A stretch of DNA of 64,000 nt, from contig NZ_CP157428.1 in NCBI RefSeq assembly GCF_041021895.1, positions 310,001 through 374,000 of the forward strand. Direction: 5' to 3'. A program made the translations under genes and the position numbers. The stretch is from Acinetobacter sp. XH1741 (lineage in GTDB: Bacteria; Pseudomonadota; Gammaproteobacteria; Pseudomonadales; Moraxellaceae). Every line of letters starts with the position of its first letter. Position 1 is the first letter of the stretch. This document shows, piece by piece, positions 17,946 through 27,527 of the stretch. The notes beneath the pieces were generated by a model that saw only the letters and a list, made by a program, of their open reading frames with translations, did no database searches and was not told the DNA's origin.

Positions 17946-18638
17946 TTATTTATCAGAATTTTTTTTAGGGGCATGTGAGATGTACTGTAAAGCAATCAAC
18001 CGCGTAACAATCAATGCCAGATACATCACACCAAAAAACATTTGTAGCATCGCTAAAACGCGCGCTGGAGGGCTCAGAGGCATCAAATCAGATAACCCCG
18101 TTGCTGACTGTAAGCTAAAACTTAAAAATAATAGATCTAGCCAAGTTTGTAAGTGATAGGCATGATTTGAATTTTGAAAACTATTTGGAATTAATAACTG
18201 ACAAATGTTATATAAAAATGCAAATCCCCAAGCAATGAGGGTAAAAACCGCAGCAGCTGCAAACAATTCATCTCGTGTTAAATACCGATCAGCAAACATA
18301 TAACGAAATAACCCATAAGCTGCCGAAAAATAGGCTAATGCTTCACAGCTATGGGCAAAAATCTGGATAGTTAAATTGCTATAACCTAATAAAATAAAGA
18401 CTGAAGATATAATTGCCCCACTCACAAATGTTAGACCCAAAAAAGTAAACATAGGCGTTTGACGAATCACCTTGGCAATAATAAGTAAAGCAAGTACACC
18501 TAGCGCCCAAGTTAAGGTCCGATAATATTCATTATTAAAAGTGAGCATTGCCAAAATAAGTAAAATGAACTGCACAAACAGCAGCCATGCTGAAGGTAGC
18601 AGTCGAAAACTGGCCCAAAAATCGATGATAGATCGCAT
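17946..18638 (-). CDS. Ion-channel-like membrane protein with degenerate selectivity filter
   Basis: A 230-residue protein with about six hydrophobic segments. Residues 170-215 look like the pore loop and inner helix of a K+ channel (Ion_trans_2 type): the loop SLQSATGLSDLMPLS lies where channels carry T-V-G-Y-G-D, so the filter here reads A-T-G-L-S-D (179-184). The helix after it ends in IVTRL, as in such channels. The substitutions make K+ selectivity doubtful. It lies upstream of betT on the same strand with a gap of about 165 bp. Confidence 0.65.
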   Translation of the reverse strand: MRSIIDFWASFRLLPSAWLLFVQFILLILAMLTFNNEYYRTLTWALGVLALLIIAKVIRQTPMFTFLGLTFVSGAIISSVFILLGYSNLTIQIFAHSCEALAYFSAAYGLFRYMFADRYLTRDELFAAAAVFTLIAWGFAFLYNICQLLIPNSFQNSNHAYHLQTWLDLLFLSFSLQSATGLSDLMPLSPPARVLAMLQMFFGVMYLALIVTRLIALQYISHAPKKNSDK

Positions 18639-18758
18639 TTAATTATTTTCCATTTTTCTTTATGTTTTGAATTATAGAAAATCATACTGTACAAAAAATA
18701 GAAGAAACAAGTTGTTCTTTATTAAGGAACTACTTTTAAGTAAACCTGATAGATAAAA

Positions 18759-18783
18759 CAAAAAAAGCCCCGCAGGGCTTTTA
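18759..18783 (-). terminator. Terminator after actP
   Basis: AAAAGCCC and GGGCTTTT around CGCA, with a U-run on the minus strand, 25 bp downstream of the actP stop. Confidence 0.88.
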
Positions 18784-18807
18784 ATGAGAAGTTAAACACA
18801 CTTAATT

Positions 18808-20523
18808 TTAGTGATCAGATGCACCAGAAGCGCCAATACCTGTCATTGAACGTACATATTGTGCATCAAAAGAAGCGCGTTCTTTTTTCGCACGTGCTGA
18901 GTTGTCAGTCACCGAGAAGAACCAACAGCAAAGGAACGACAATGGCATAGCAAATAACGCAGGACCGTTGAACGGGTTAATTGGGGTATCAGAGATTTTT
19001 AAAGTATCGACCCAAACTGCTTTAGACAGAATAATGAGTACAACCGCTGTTACCAGACCCACTACACCACCAATCACTGCACCACGTGTTGTTAAACCCT
19101 TCCAGAACATTGAAAGAACAAGAACAGGGAAGTTTGCACAACAAGCCACAGAGAATGCCAAGCCCACCATGAAAGCTACGTTTTGTTTTTCAAACAAAAT
19201 ACCCAAAATCATGGCGAAAACAGCTAAACCAAGTGTCGCAATTTTTGACATTCGAAGCTCTGAAGCTGGCGTAGTCTGACCTTTTTTAAATACGTTAGCG
19301 TATAAATCATGCGAAATTGCAGATGCACCTGAAAGTGTTAAGCCTGCAACTACAGCAAGAATCGTTGCGAATGCAACAGCCGAAATGAAGCCCATGAACA
19401 AATCGCCGCCTAATGCATCACTTAAATGCACGGCTGCCATGTTGTTACCACCGATAAGCTCAAGCTTGCCTGTTACAGCCATTTTTGCAACATCAAGGAA
19501 TTGCGGGTTGTTTGATACGAAAAGGATCGCACCGAAACCAATAATGAAAGTCAAAAGGTAGAAGTAACCGATAAAGCCCGTTGCAACCACAACCGATTTA
19601 CGTGCTTCTTTTGCATCTTTTACAGTAAAGAAACGCATAAGAATATGTGGAAGACCTGCTGTACCAAACATAAGTGCCAAACCAAGAGACAATGCATCAA
19701 TTGGGTTTGCGGCAAGCTTACCTGGTCCCATAATTTTTGCAGCGTCAGACAAGCTTACATCGTGAACTTTACTGAACACTTCGATCGATTGGGTAAACAT
19801 GTTACTGAAGCTAAAACCAACCGCCTTCATCACCATAAATGCCATGAAAGTAGCACCACTGAGTAGCATCACCGCTTTAATGATTTGTACCCATGTAGTT
19901 GCCAGCATCCCGCCAAAAATTACGTATGCCATCATGAGCAAGCCCACAATCACAACCGCAATGTTATAGTTCAAACCAAATAATAATTTGATGAGCTGAC
20001 CCGCACCAACCATTTGTGCAATCAAGTAAAACGCTACAACCACAAGCGAGCTAAATGCAGCTAAAGTACGAACCGGTTTTTCTTCAAGGCGGAATGACAC
20101 GACATCTGATAAGTTATATTTACCAAGGTTACGTAAGCGCTCTGCCACCAAGAATAAAACGATTGGCCAACCTACCATGAACCCTAGTGAATATAGCAAG
20201 CCATCAAAGCCCGAGCTAAACACCATTGCAGAAATACCAAGGAAGGACGCCGCTGACATGAAGTCACCCGCAATCGCCAAACCATTTTGGAAACCGCTGA
20301 TTCCCCCACCAGCCGTATAGAAATCTTGTGCTGATTGAGTTTGTTTTGCTGCCCATTTGGTAATGAACAAGGTGAAACCAACAAAGATGACAAACATAAT
20401 GATAGCATGCCAGTTGGTTGCTTGCTGCTCGGCTTCACCTAAGTCAGGACCCGCGATAGCAACAGTCGAATATAGCGATGCTGCCGTCAGTAAGGCTTTC
20501 GCTTTTAATGAATTCCATTTCAT
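18808..20523 (-). CDS. actP: Acetate/cation symporter
   Basis: A 571-residue sodium:solute symporter of the ActP type. It has a cleavable-looking N-terminal segment (residues 1-24), about 13 helices and the [17 protein letters not shown] block (near residue 85) typical of ActP. It imports acetate and other short carboxylates. yjcH lies one base upstream and acs is 9 kb away; together these form the usual acetate-scavenging set. A candidate CrbR site precedes yjcH. Confidence 0.95.
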   Translation of the reverse strand: MKWNSLKAKALLTAASLYSTVAIAGPDLGEAEQQATNWHAIIMFVIFVGFTLFITKWAAKQTQSAQDFYTAGGGISGFQNGLAIAGDFMSAASFLGISAMVFSSGFDGLLYSLGFMVGWPIVLFLVAERLRNLGKYNLSDVVSFRLEEKPVRTLAAFSSLVVVAFYLIAQMVGAGQLIKLLFGLNYNIAVVIVGLLMMAYVIFGGMLATTWVQIIKAVMLLSGATFMAFMVMKAVGFSFSNMFTQSIEVFSKVHDVSLSDAAKIMGPGKLAANPIDALSLGLALMFGTAGLPHILMRFFTVKDAKEARKSVVVATGFIGYFYLLTFIIGFGAILFVSNNPQFLDVAKMAVTGKLELIGGNNMAAVHLSDALGGDLFMGFISAVAFATILAVVAGLTLSGASAISHDLYANVFKKGQTTPASELRMSKIATLGLAVFAMILGILFEKQNVAFMVGLAFSVACCANFPVLVLSMFWKGLTTRGAVIGGVVGLVTAVVLIILSKAVWVDTLKISDTPINPFNGPALFAMPLSFLCCWFFSVTDNSARAKKERASFDAQYVRSMTGIGASGASDH

Positions 20524-20524
20524 A

Positions 20525-20857
20525 TTAGTGTAATCCTTTCTCGTGCGTGATGGCTTCTACTTCCTTCAACGCTTCTTCACTCAACTGGTCAAGGGTGTTA
20601 TTCGCGATATAGGAATACACGCCACAAAGAACGAAAGATAAAATGATAATTCCTAACCCGAGTGGAATCCCCCACGTTGTTACACCACCACTAAATGAAC
20701 TCATCAAAAATTCTTTGTTATAGCCCACAAGCAGCATAAAGCCCACGTAGACAATTAACATGATGATTGTGAGTGTCCAACTTAATGTGCTTTTCGTCTT
20801 GACCATTTTTTGAAACTTTGGATTGCGTAGAATCTGTTCTACTTGGCTTTGATCCAT
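20525..20857 (-). CDS. yjcH: DUF485 membrane protein YjcH
   Basis: A 110-residue protein with two membrane helices (about 28-50 and 62-88). It is the DUF485 partner that almost always precedes actP. The ATG at 20857 follows a clear AAGGAG, so the in-frame TTG two codons earlier is rejected. It begins the yjcH-actP operon, with one base between the genes. Its molecular role is not established. Confidence 0.93.
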   Translation of the reverse strand: MDQSQVEQILRNPKFQKMVKTKSTLSWTLTIIMLIVYVGFMLLVGYNKEFLMSSFSGGVTTWGIPLGLGIIILSFVLCGVYSYIANNTLDQLSEEALKEVEAITHEKGLH

Positions 20858-20950
20858 GACCAAACTCCTTACTCAGTGCCCAACCTTGGTCACTTTTTTT
20901 TAATGTATTTTTTCATTATTAAAGTTAGCAAGATTCAGGCTCCGTCGTAA

Positions 20951-20968
20951 CTTAGACTTTGGTCGTTA
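20951..20968. promoter_or_regulatory. Candidate CrbR site between yjcH and the kinase gene
   Basis: CTTAGACTTTGGTCGTTA shares GACTTT and GTCGT with the perfect palindrome at 24787-24804 (12 of 18 positions). It lies about 95 bp ahead of yjcH and about 75 bp ahead of the divergent kinase gene. Confidence 0.5.
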
Positions 20969-21040
20969 AAATTTAATCAATTTATAGCTTTGTTTCGGCT
21001 TGGGTTATGATAGGCATAAGGTTTCACTTATGTAGGTCAT

Positions 21041-24000
21041 ATGAACAGCTGGCTGATTATTGGGGTTCTCACACTCTATATTGCGCTTTTATTTGTCTGT
21101 GCTTTTTTTGGTGAGAAGCATGCCAGCCGTCTTGGCACACGTGGCCGCATGTTTTTATTTAGTTTAACTTTAGGTGTCTATTGTTCTTCATGGACATTTT
21201 ACGGCGCAACTGGCGCTGCTGTGCGCGAAGGCGTTATTTTCTTACCTATTTATTTAGGTCCGCTCTTATTTGTCTGGTTTGGCTATGACATCTGGCGACG
21301 TTTAGGCCGTGTTCGACAACACCATGCCATTTCATCTATTGCCGACTTTGTGGCAGCCCGCTATGGTAAAAGTGGTGTACTGGCGTCGCTAGTGACCATT
21401 CTTGCAGTGATTGCAATTATCCCCTACCTTGCGTTACAGCTACGTGCGATTGCTTTAAGTACTTCTGTGATTATGGAGCAAAGCTCGCACATTCATACCA
21501 CCACAAATAGCGTGTTATTACTCACCAGTGTACTTGCCATCTTGGCTATGATTTTTGGTACAAGGCAGATTGCAAATACAGAACAACACGGTGGTCTCAT
21601 GCTTGCGGTTGCATTTGAATCTTTCGTGAAGTTATTTGCTCTACTTTGCGTCGCATTATTTTTTATTTTTGAATCGCCAGCAAACTTAAGTCAAATGACT
21701 TCTGATGTAAATCAGACCTTCCAAGAGGTACAGTTATTTGGTGTACCTGAAACTTTCTGGATTCAAACTTTATTGGCAGGCTTAGCGATTATTTGTTTAC
21801 CACGTCAGTTCCACGTGGCCGTAGTTGAGTTACGCGATGAAAAACATATTCGCGGTGCCCGTAAGTGGTTTGCGATTTATCTCCTTTTAACTATTTTTGC
21901 GATTATCCCCATTGCAAGCTGGGCTTTGCATGCCGCACCGAAGTTCCTGACTGTACCTGATGTGGCTGTACTGTCTTTACCTTTAAGTTATAACCAAGAG
22001 TGGCTTGCCTTACTGGCCTTTTTAGGGGGCTTTTCAGCCTCAACAGGTATGTTACTGGTGTCATCAGTTGCTTTGTCTATTATGCTCAGTAATGACTTGA
22101 TTATGCCTGCCCTGTGGCGATTCAAGTTGCTTTCACGCCACGATAAACATTTACCTAAAGTACTCAAATTTAGTCGTCGCATCAGTATTATCGCAGTCAT
22201 GCTACTGGGCTTTTTATTCTTCCATTTCTTTAATGATATTAACCAGCTTTCAGTATTTGGCTTATTGGCGTTTAGTGCGGTAGCTCAGTTTGCACCAGCA
22301 CTCATTGGCGGATTGTATTGGCGAGGCGGAAGTCGCCAAGGGGTCTATGCAGGACTCATTGTTGGATTTTTAATGTGGAGTTATACCTTATTATTTCCAA
22401 CCATTTTACGCAGTCTGCCGGAAATCTATCAGCACACAGCCCAAAATATTTTGCTTTTCGGACCTTTTGGCATCAATGCTTTGCGTCCAGAGTCGCTATT
22501 TGGCTTTGAGTCATTTGCACCATTAACTCATGGTGTAATTTGGTCACTTGGTTTAAATATTCTTTTATATATCTGGATTTCAAAACTTTACCGCCCAAGT
22601 GTGGCTGAACAAATTCAGGCAGAAAGCTTCTTCTATTATGAAACCAAGCCTTTGCCATCACCGCATACGTCTACCGATTTAACCTATTTACCGCACGATG
22701 CCGCACGCTTAAAAGTAGGTGATCTATTTGCCTTAGCCAAAAGAATTACGGGTGAGCAGCCTACCACGCAAGCTTTTGAGAACTTTTGTGAGCAAAATCA
22801 CCTCACGCTCAACCCAAATAGTATTGCCAATGGCATGTGGTGGCGTTTTACCGAGCAATATCTGGCAGGTATTATCGGTGCTGCTTCTGCACGTACTTTG
22901 CTCACCACAGCAATGATTAATAACGGCCTTGCTTTAGGGCAAGTCGCTAATATTTTAGACCAAGCCTCACAGTGGCAACGTTTTAATCAAAATCTGCTCA
23001 TGACCATGATTGACCACATGACCCAAGGGGTAAGTGTGGTGGATAAAAACATGTGTTTGGTTGCATGGAATAACCAATATTTAAAACTGTTTGGGTATCC
23101 GAAAGACCTAGTCTATGTAGGTTGCCCAATTGCTGACTTGATTCGTTATAACGCTGAACGCGGCGAATGTGGTCCCGGTTCAGTCGAAGAGCATGTGCGT
23201 AAACGTCTACACTGGATGAAAGTAGGGAGCGCGCATGAGTTCGAACGTATTCGTAAAGATGGCCGTGTAATTCAAATGCGAGGTAACCCAATTTCGGGTG
23301 GTGGCTTTGTGACAACCTTTGCTGACATTACTGCCTTCCGTGCCAACGAAGCAGTCCTTGAAGCTCGCGTAAAAGATCGAACACAACAGCTCGCAGATGC
23401 TTTATCAGAACAACAGCTTGCGCGCGAACAAGCCGACATGGCCAATATGTCAAAAAGCCGATTTATTGCAGCGGCAAGCCATGACCTATTACAACCAATG
23501 CATGCTGCTCGTCTGTTTAGTACTGTTCTTGAGCAAAGTATTTCGACAGAACAAGACCGTCAAACTTTGCAGCAACTTGATCGAGCACTTTATGGCGCAG
23601 AAAGTATGCTGTCTGCCCTACTCGATATCGCTCGTTTAGAAGGTGGTAGTATTCAGCCAAAAAGACAGCCCTATCCTCTACATGATTTGCTCAGTGATCT
23701 TGAGTTACAGTTTAAATCGATTGCAGCACAGCGAAACATCTCTCTAAAAGTTCATGATGTATCTTTCTGGATCGATACCGACCCGCAGTGGATTCGCCGT
23801 ATTATTCAAAACTTTGTGAGTAATGCTTTACGTTATACCGCCAAGGGTCGAGTGGTGGTGGGCGTACTCCGCTCTGCTCAGCAATCTGGACATATTCGCA
23901 TTGGGGTTTGGGATACTGGACCGGGTATTGCCGAAGAACAACGAATTAAATTGTTCCAAGAGTTTGAACGCTGTGGGCATTTATCACCTTGGGGTGAACA

Positions 24001-24538
24001 AGGCTTAGGACTCGGACTGGCCATCGTACAACGTATGACAGGTTTACTAAATTATCCGGTTCATGTTTACTCAGAGTTGGGCAAAGGTTCATGTTTTATG
24101 ATTGAAGTGCCTATTGTTGAACCACCAAAAGTTACGACTTCGACTGTACAAGCAGTGCCTTTAAAAACTAAAGCCTACCGGATTTTATGTTTAGACAACG
24201 ATGAAACTATTCTTGAAGGTATGAGTAGTTTATTAGGCCGATGGGGCTATCAGGTGTTCAAAGCCACCGAACCCGAGCAGGCTTTAGAAATTATTCAAAA
24301 AGAAAATATACAGGTTTGGTTGATTGACCAACATTTAAATAACAATCAACTTGGTGTTGATTTTATTATTCAAAATCGCCAAGAAGATGTACCAGTGGCT
24401 TTAATTACAGCAGACTCTCACCCAGAGTTACCGCAGCAATTAAAAGATCTGAATATCGTTTTACTCAAAAAACCGCTTAAACCCGCTTCATTAAGAGCTT
24501 GGTTATCTGGACTTAAAATTGCCAGCACAACAGACTAA
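21041..24538 (+). CDS. crbS: CrbS-type hybrid sensor kinase fused to a sodium/solute symporter domain
   Basis: A 1165-residue protein. Residues 1 to about 530 form an SSS-family transporter with roughly 13 helices. A PAS domain (about 655-770), a HisKA domain with His814 in AASHDLLQP, an ATPase domain (N box near 923, DTGPGI near 961, GLGLGLAIV near 988) and a C-terminal receiver with Asp1096 (LIDQHL) follow. This architecture is that of CrbS/MxtR (CbrA-like) kinases, which control acs with a NarL-type regulator. Its place beside yjcH-actP and near a NarL-type gene supports this. Whether the SSS part transports or only senses is unknown. Confidence 0.88.
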   Translation: MNSWLIIGVLTLYIALLFVCAFFGEKHASRLGTRGRMFLFSLTLGVYCSSWTFYGATGAAVREGVIFLPIYLGPLLFVWFGYDIWRRLGRVRQHHAISSIADFVAARYGKSGVLASLVTILAVIAIIPYLALQLRAIALSTSVIMEQSSHIHTTTNSVLLLTSVLAILAMIFGTRQIANTEQHGGLMLAVAFESFVKLFALLCVALFFIFESPANLSQMTSDVNQTFQEVQLFGVPETFWIQTLLAGLAIICLPRQFHVAVVELRDEKHIRGARKWFAIYLLLTIFAIIPIASWALHAAPKFLTVPDVAVLSLPLSYNQEWLALLAFLGGFSASTGMLLVSSVALSIMLSNDLIMPALWRFKLLSRHDKHLPKVLKFSRRISIIAVMLLGFLFFHFFNDINQLSVFGLLAFSAVAQFAPALIGGLYWRGGSRQGVYAGLIVGFLMWSYTLLFPTILRSLPEIYQHTAQNILLFGPFGINALRPESLFGFESFAPLTHGVIWSLGLNILLYIWISKLYRPSVAEQIQAESFFYYETKPLPSPHTSTDLTYLPHDAARLKVGDLFALAKRITGEQPTTQAFENFCEQNHLTLNPNSIANGMWWRFTEQYLAGIIGAASARTLLTTAMINNGLALGQVANILDQASQWQRFNQNLLMTMIDHMTQGVSVVDKNMCLVAWNNQYLKLFGYPKDLVYVGCPIADLIRYNAERGECGPGSVEEHVRKRLHWMKVGSAHEFERIRKDGRVIQMRGNPISGGGFVTTFADITAFRANEAVLEARVKDRTQQLADALSEQQLAREQADMANMSKSRFIAAASHDLLQPMHAARLFSTVLEQSISTEQDRQTLQQLDRALYGAESMLSALLDIARLEGGSIQPKRQPYPLHDLLSDLELQFKSIAAQRNISLKVHDVSFWIDTDPQWIRRIIQNFVSNALRYTAKGRVVVGVLRSAQQSGHIRIGVWDTGPGIAEEQRIKLFQEFERCGHLSPWGEQGLGLGLAIVQRMTGLLNYPVHVYSELGKGSCFMIEVPIVEPPKVTTSTVQAVPLKTKAYRILCLDNDETILEGMSSLLGRWGYQVFKATEPEQALEIIQKENIQVWLIDQHLNNNQLGVDFIIQNRQEDVPVALITADSHPELPQQLKDLNIVLLKKPLKPASLRAWLSGLKIASTTD

Positions 24539-24546
24539 TTCTTTTC

Positions 24547-24584
24547 ATCTCTCAAGCCTTTTATAGGTTTGAGAGATATTTTTG
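24547..24584 (+). terminator. Terminator after the sensor kinase gene
   Basis: ATCTCTCAA and TTGAGAGAT arms (with inner GCC/GGT) followed by a U-rich stretch, nine bases after the stop. Confidence 0.85.
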
Positions 24585-24786
24585 GCAAAACTTACGAGTT
24601 AAATTTAAGCCAATAGGCAGAACTGCTCAAAAAGTCTTCTTTTTACCTACGAATGATTGACCAAAATTTCCAAAGCTTCTTTTTCTATGGCAAAGCCCAC
24701 CTTTTTTGTAAGTGAACACGTGTACACCTAGTTACAATTTAATAAGCTATTGTTTTTATAAATAATTATTTGATAAAAATCACCAT

Positions 24787-24804
24787 ATACGACTTTAGTC
24801 GTAT
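24787..24804. promoter_or_regulatory. Candidate CrbR site (perfect 7-2-7 palindrome)
   Basis: ATACGACTTTAGTCGTAT contains two 7-base half-sites (TACGACT, AGTCGTA) two bases apart, the layout bound by NarL/LuxR-type dimers. It lies about 105 bp ahead of the unknown gene at 24909, in an otherwise featureless AT-rich gap (24585-24908). Close relatives lie ahead of acs and yjcH. Confidence 0.6.
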
Positions 24805-24908
24805 TCTACTTGCATTCTTCATGGCACATAAATATTCCAAACGTATTTTATATTTGAACTTATTTCTGCCTATAGCCAATTTATGAATTAAAGCAAAGGA
24901 CCACTGCC

Positions 24909-25676
24909 ATGAATATTTCTGATAACACCCCGCAAGGGCAACTCTCGTCTCAACAATTTTATCGTCAATACAGTGCCAATGCTTTACTGCCAGAGTTAGA
25001 TTGGCAAAGTATTTTCCCGAATAGCAAACTGAGCGAAGCACATATCAAAGCACTCAATACAATTTATCAATGTGCAGTCCCGCTCGCGCTCAATGTATTT
25101 CACGATTTGAATTTTGATGTATTTGCACCTGCTGCTTATCATCCGCAAGGTTTAGGTTTATTTGATAAATTAGCGCAGCAAGAAGAAAATTTCTTAAAAG
25201 TTCTTAGCGCTGAAAGTGAAAATCTTGACCATGATACACGCCATCAAATCTGGAGCATGCTACTGCGTGGTGGTGCGGTGCTAGTTTTCAAAGCTTGGCT
25301 TGGTCATGTCAAACTCGGCGAAAATCAGTTAGATATGACTCAGTTTGATGAGCTTTCAGACTTACTCTTTATTAAAACGCATCCAGATCAACTGGCTGAA
25401 CGCTTACATGTAGATGAAAAAGCAAAACTTGACCATATCTTCTTGATGTATGGCAATGATATTTTCCTTGATCGATTCAATAGTTTGGAAACAGCTGCTC
25501 TGTTCGTTGATTTAGGAGTTTATGATGCAGCTTTCTTAAGTTTGCGTGATGACCGCGTGGCTGAATATTTAAAAATGAAAGGCTATGTGACTCAAGAACA
25601 GATTGATGATTTGCAATGTGCACTTAACCCGTTGTACTGCGACAGCCTAACACCAAAACAAGACTGTCTTGCTTAA
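24909..25676 (+). CDS. Uncharacterised soluble protein in the acetate-regulation cluster
   Basis: I do not recognise this 255-residue protein. It has no signal peptide or membrane helix, is acidic and is predicted mostly helical. The N-terminal third ends near YQCAVPLALNVFHDLNFDVF; a Cys pair sits at the C terminus (LYCDSLTPKQDC). An AAAGGA site precedes the ATG. It sits between the symporter-kinase gene and the convergent NarL-type regulator, with the best candidate CrbR site in its promoter, so it may be a regulon member or an accessory of the signalling system. That is inference from position alone. Confidence 0.75.
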   Translation: MNISDNTPQGQLSSQQFYRQYSANALLPELDWQSIFPNSKLSEAHIKALNTIYQCAVPLALNVFHDLNFDVFAPAAYHPQGLGLFDKLAQQEENFLKVLSAESENLDHDTRHQIWSMLLRGGAVLVFKAWLGHVKLGENQLDMTQFDELSDLLFIKTHPDQLAERLHVDEKAKLDHIFLMYGNDIFLDRFNSLETAALFVDLGVYDAAFLSLRDDRVAEYLKMKGYVTQEQIDDLQCALNPLYCDSLTPKQDCLA

Positions 25677-25687
25677 CACATAGACAT

Positions 25688-25715
25688 AAAAAAGACCTCG
25701 CTTGAGGTCTTTTTT
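25688..25715. terminator. Bidirectional terminator
   Basis: AAAGACCTC and GAGGTCTTT around GCTT, flanked by A- and T-runs, between the unknown gene and the convergent regulator gene. Confidence 0.92.
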
Positions 25716-25720
25716 CATTT

Positions 25721-26371
25721 TTAGATTTTTTTATCTTCAATATTGAGTGCACTAATTGCCAGTACAGCCTGTGTACGGTTTTGCACACCTAATTTTCTAA
25801 AGATGGCTGTCACGTGGGCTTTAATCGTTGCTTCTGAAACATCGAGTTCGTAGGCAATCTGTTTATTTAACAGACCTTCTGCAACCATCATCAATACACG
25901 GAATTGCTGAGGTGTTAAAGATTGAATACGCTCGGCCAAAGCAGTTTCATCTGCTGCTCTCGGGTCAAGATTAAGATTAGATGGTAAGTTTGGCGGTAAC
26001 CAGATTTCCCCATCTAACACCTGACGGATCGCTTCACCAATATGACTTGGATGAGCCGACTTAGGAATATAACCCATTGCACCATGTGCAATTGCACGCT
26101 GAATAATTGAAGTTTCTTCATGTGCAGAAACCACAATAATTGGAATAGATGGATACTGTGCTCTTACATAAACCAGCGCAGAAAAGCCTGAGGCACCCGG
26201 TAAATTTAAATCGAGTAATACTAGATCAGGTTCTGCCCCATTTTCCAAACGCTCATAAAACTCATCAACCGAAGCTGTTTCATGAATTTGTGCCTGTGGC
26301 AGGCTATAACGTACTGCCTGAATTAAAGCATGACGAAACAAAGGATGATCATCAACGATTAAAATATTCAT
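25721..26371 (-). CDS. crbR: CrbR-type NarL/LuxR response regulator
   Basis: A 216-residue regulator. The receiver domain (1-120) has the acidic pair Asp7/Asp8, the phosphoacceptor Asp54 (LVLLDLNLPG) and the Ser/Lys positions. The C-terminal LuxR-type helix-turn-helix (about 150-210) contains SEATIKAHVTAIFRKL. It is the probable partner of the hybrid kinase at 21041, as CrbR is for CrbS in Vibrio and ErdR for MxtR in Pseudomonas, where the pair turns on acs. NarL-type dimers bind 7-2-7 palindromes such as those reported here. Confidence 0.85.
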   Translation of the reverse strand: MNILIVDDHPLFRHALIQAVRYSLPQAQIHETASVDEFYERLENGAEPDLVLLDLNLPGASGFSALVYVRAQYPSIPIIVVSAHEETSIIQRAIAHGAMGYIPKSAHPSHIGEAIRQVLDGEIWLPPNLPSNLNLDPRAADETALAERIQSLTPQQFRVLMMVAEGLLNKQIAYELDVSEATIKAHVTAIFRKLGVQNRTQAVLAISALNIEDKKI

Positions 26372-26425
26372 AAGCGATTAAAGTAATCTTGAGCATAAGT
26401 ATGGCCTATTGTAACCCTACTATTT

Positions 26426-26446
26426 AGATGAAAGATACGTTCATCT
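26426..26446. promoter_or_regulatory. Inverted repeat upstream of the NarL-type regulator gene
   Basis: AGATGAA and TTCATCT are perfect 7-base arms around seven bases, 55 bp ahead of the regulator start. It could be an operator. The rest of the divergent gap (26447-26657) is AT-rich with nothing else clear. Confidence 0.35.
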
Positions 26447-26657
26447 TATCCATTTTTGTGCAAAATGTTGATAAATTCAGAGCTTAGCCGCATTTTTTAG
26501 ATGTTTTTACCTTTTAATCAAAATTAATCTATTTTTTGTATAAGCTTTATTTTTATTCTAAAAAATATATCATCTATTGTTATATAAAATAAAAACAATT
26601 ACTTAGATGTATAACAAAGTATAAAAATCCTCTATTTAGGTTTTATATTTAAAACTG

Positions 26658-26680
26658 ATAACGTTGACCAATTTCGTTAT
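26658..26680. promoter_or_regulatory. Inverted repeat upstream of msuE
   Basis: ATAACG and CGTTAT flank 11 bases, about 65 bp ahead of the msuE start. Size and spacing fit a LysR-type site such as those of CysB or Cbl, which would suit sulfur-starvation control. The assignment is inference. Confidence 0.4.
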
Positions 26681-26746
26681 TTTACAGTTCGCCATCATTG
26701 TTGATTAATAAGTCTAATGTTGTTTTTTAGGCTTAGGAACCAAATC

Positions 26747-27484
26747 ATGACTGGTATCGCATCATCAAAACCTTTAAATATTGTTGCCGTTTCTGGTGGA
26801 TTAAATACGCCATCTAAAACCGAAAGTCTGGTTCAAGCCATTCTTGATGAATTATCCGAAGCAACCGATATTAAAGTTCATTTTATTAAATTAAGTGAAA
26901 TCGGACCATTACTAGGCGGTGCATTTTACCGCAACCAACTTCCACAGCGTGTACAAGATGACCTTGCAGCAGTTGAAGCAGCAGATGCCTTAATTGTAGG
27001 TACTCCTGTTTACCGTGCTTCTTTTACAGGTCTTTTCAAGCATTTCTTCGATTTTGTTGAACAAACTGCGTTGGTTGACGTGCCTGTACTTTTGGCAGCA
27101 TCAGGCGGTAGTGATCGCCATGCCTTGGTACTCGAACATCAACTTCGCCCATTGTTTAGTTTCTTCCAAGCACAAACTTTACCGATTGGTGTTTATGCGA
27201 CAGATCGTGACTTTACCCCTGAATATACAGTGAAAAGCGAGCAATTATCTGACCGTATCACGCTAGCAGTAGCACGTGCATTGCCAATTTTAGAATGGGC
27301 GCCAGCAAAAGGTAAACGTGCTGAAGTTATCAAATCCAAATCTCAGCAAGCAAATCAAGAGCTTGGTATTAACAAGCAAATTGAGCAAGAAGAAGTATTA
27401 CCTTCAGCAGCTGTACCAAATCTTGATGCAGCAGAATCTCGCTTACATCATAAATCTGGCAAATCATTAACACATGTTGCCTAA
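26747..27484 (+). CDS. msuE: NADPH-dependent FMN reductase (MsuE/SfnE type)
   Basis: A 245-residue flavodoxin-fold reductase. It has the FMN phosphate loop SGGLNTPSKTES near the N terminus, GTPVYRASFTGLFKHFFD in the middle and AASGGSDRHALVLEHQLRPL near residue 125, as in MsuE/SsuE. It supplies reduced FMN to two-component sulfonate or sulfone monooxygenases. A tail of about 50 hydrophilic residues extends past the fold. The ATG at 26747 has AGGAA upstream; the ATG at 26717 lacks a site. The partner monooxygenase gene follows at 44 bp. Confidence 0.9.
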   Translation: MTGIASSKPLNIVAVSGGLNTPSKTESLVQAILDELSEATDIKVHFIKLSEIGPLLGGAFYRNQLPQRVQDDLAAVEAADALIVGTPVYRASFTGLFKHFFDFVEQTALVDVPVLLAASGGSDRHALVLEHQLRPLFSFFQAQTLPIGVYATDRDFTPEYTVKSEQLSDRITLAVARALPILEWAPAKGKRAEVIKSKSQQANQELGINKQIEQEEVLPSAAVPNLDAAESRLHHKSGKSLTHVA

Positions 27485-27527
27485 GCTCAACATGACGAAA
27501 TAAAAATAACGAATGGGAGAGCGCACC

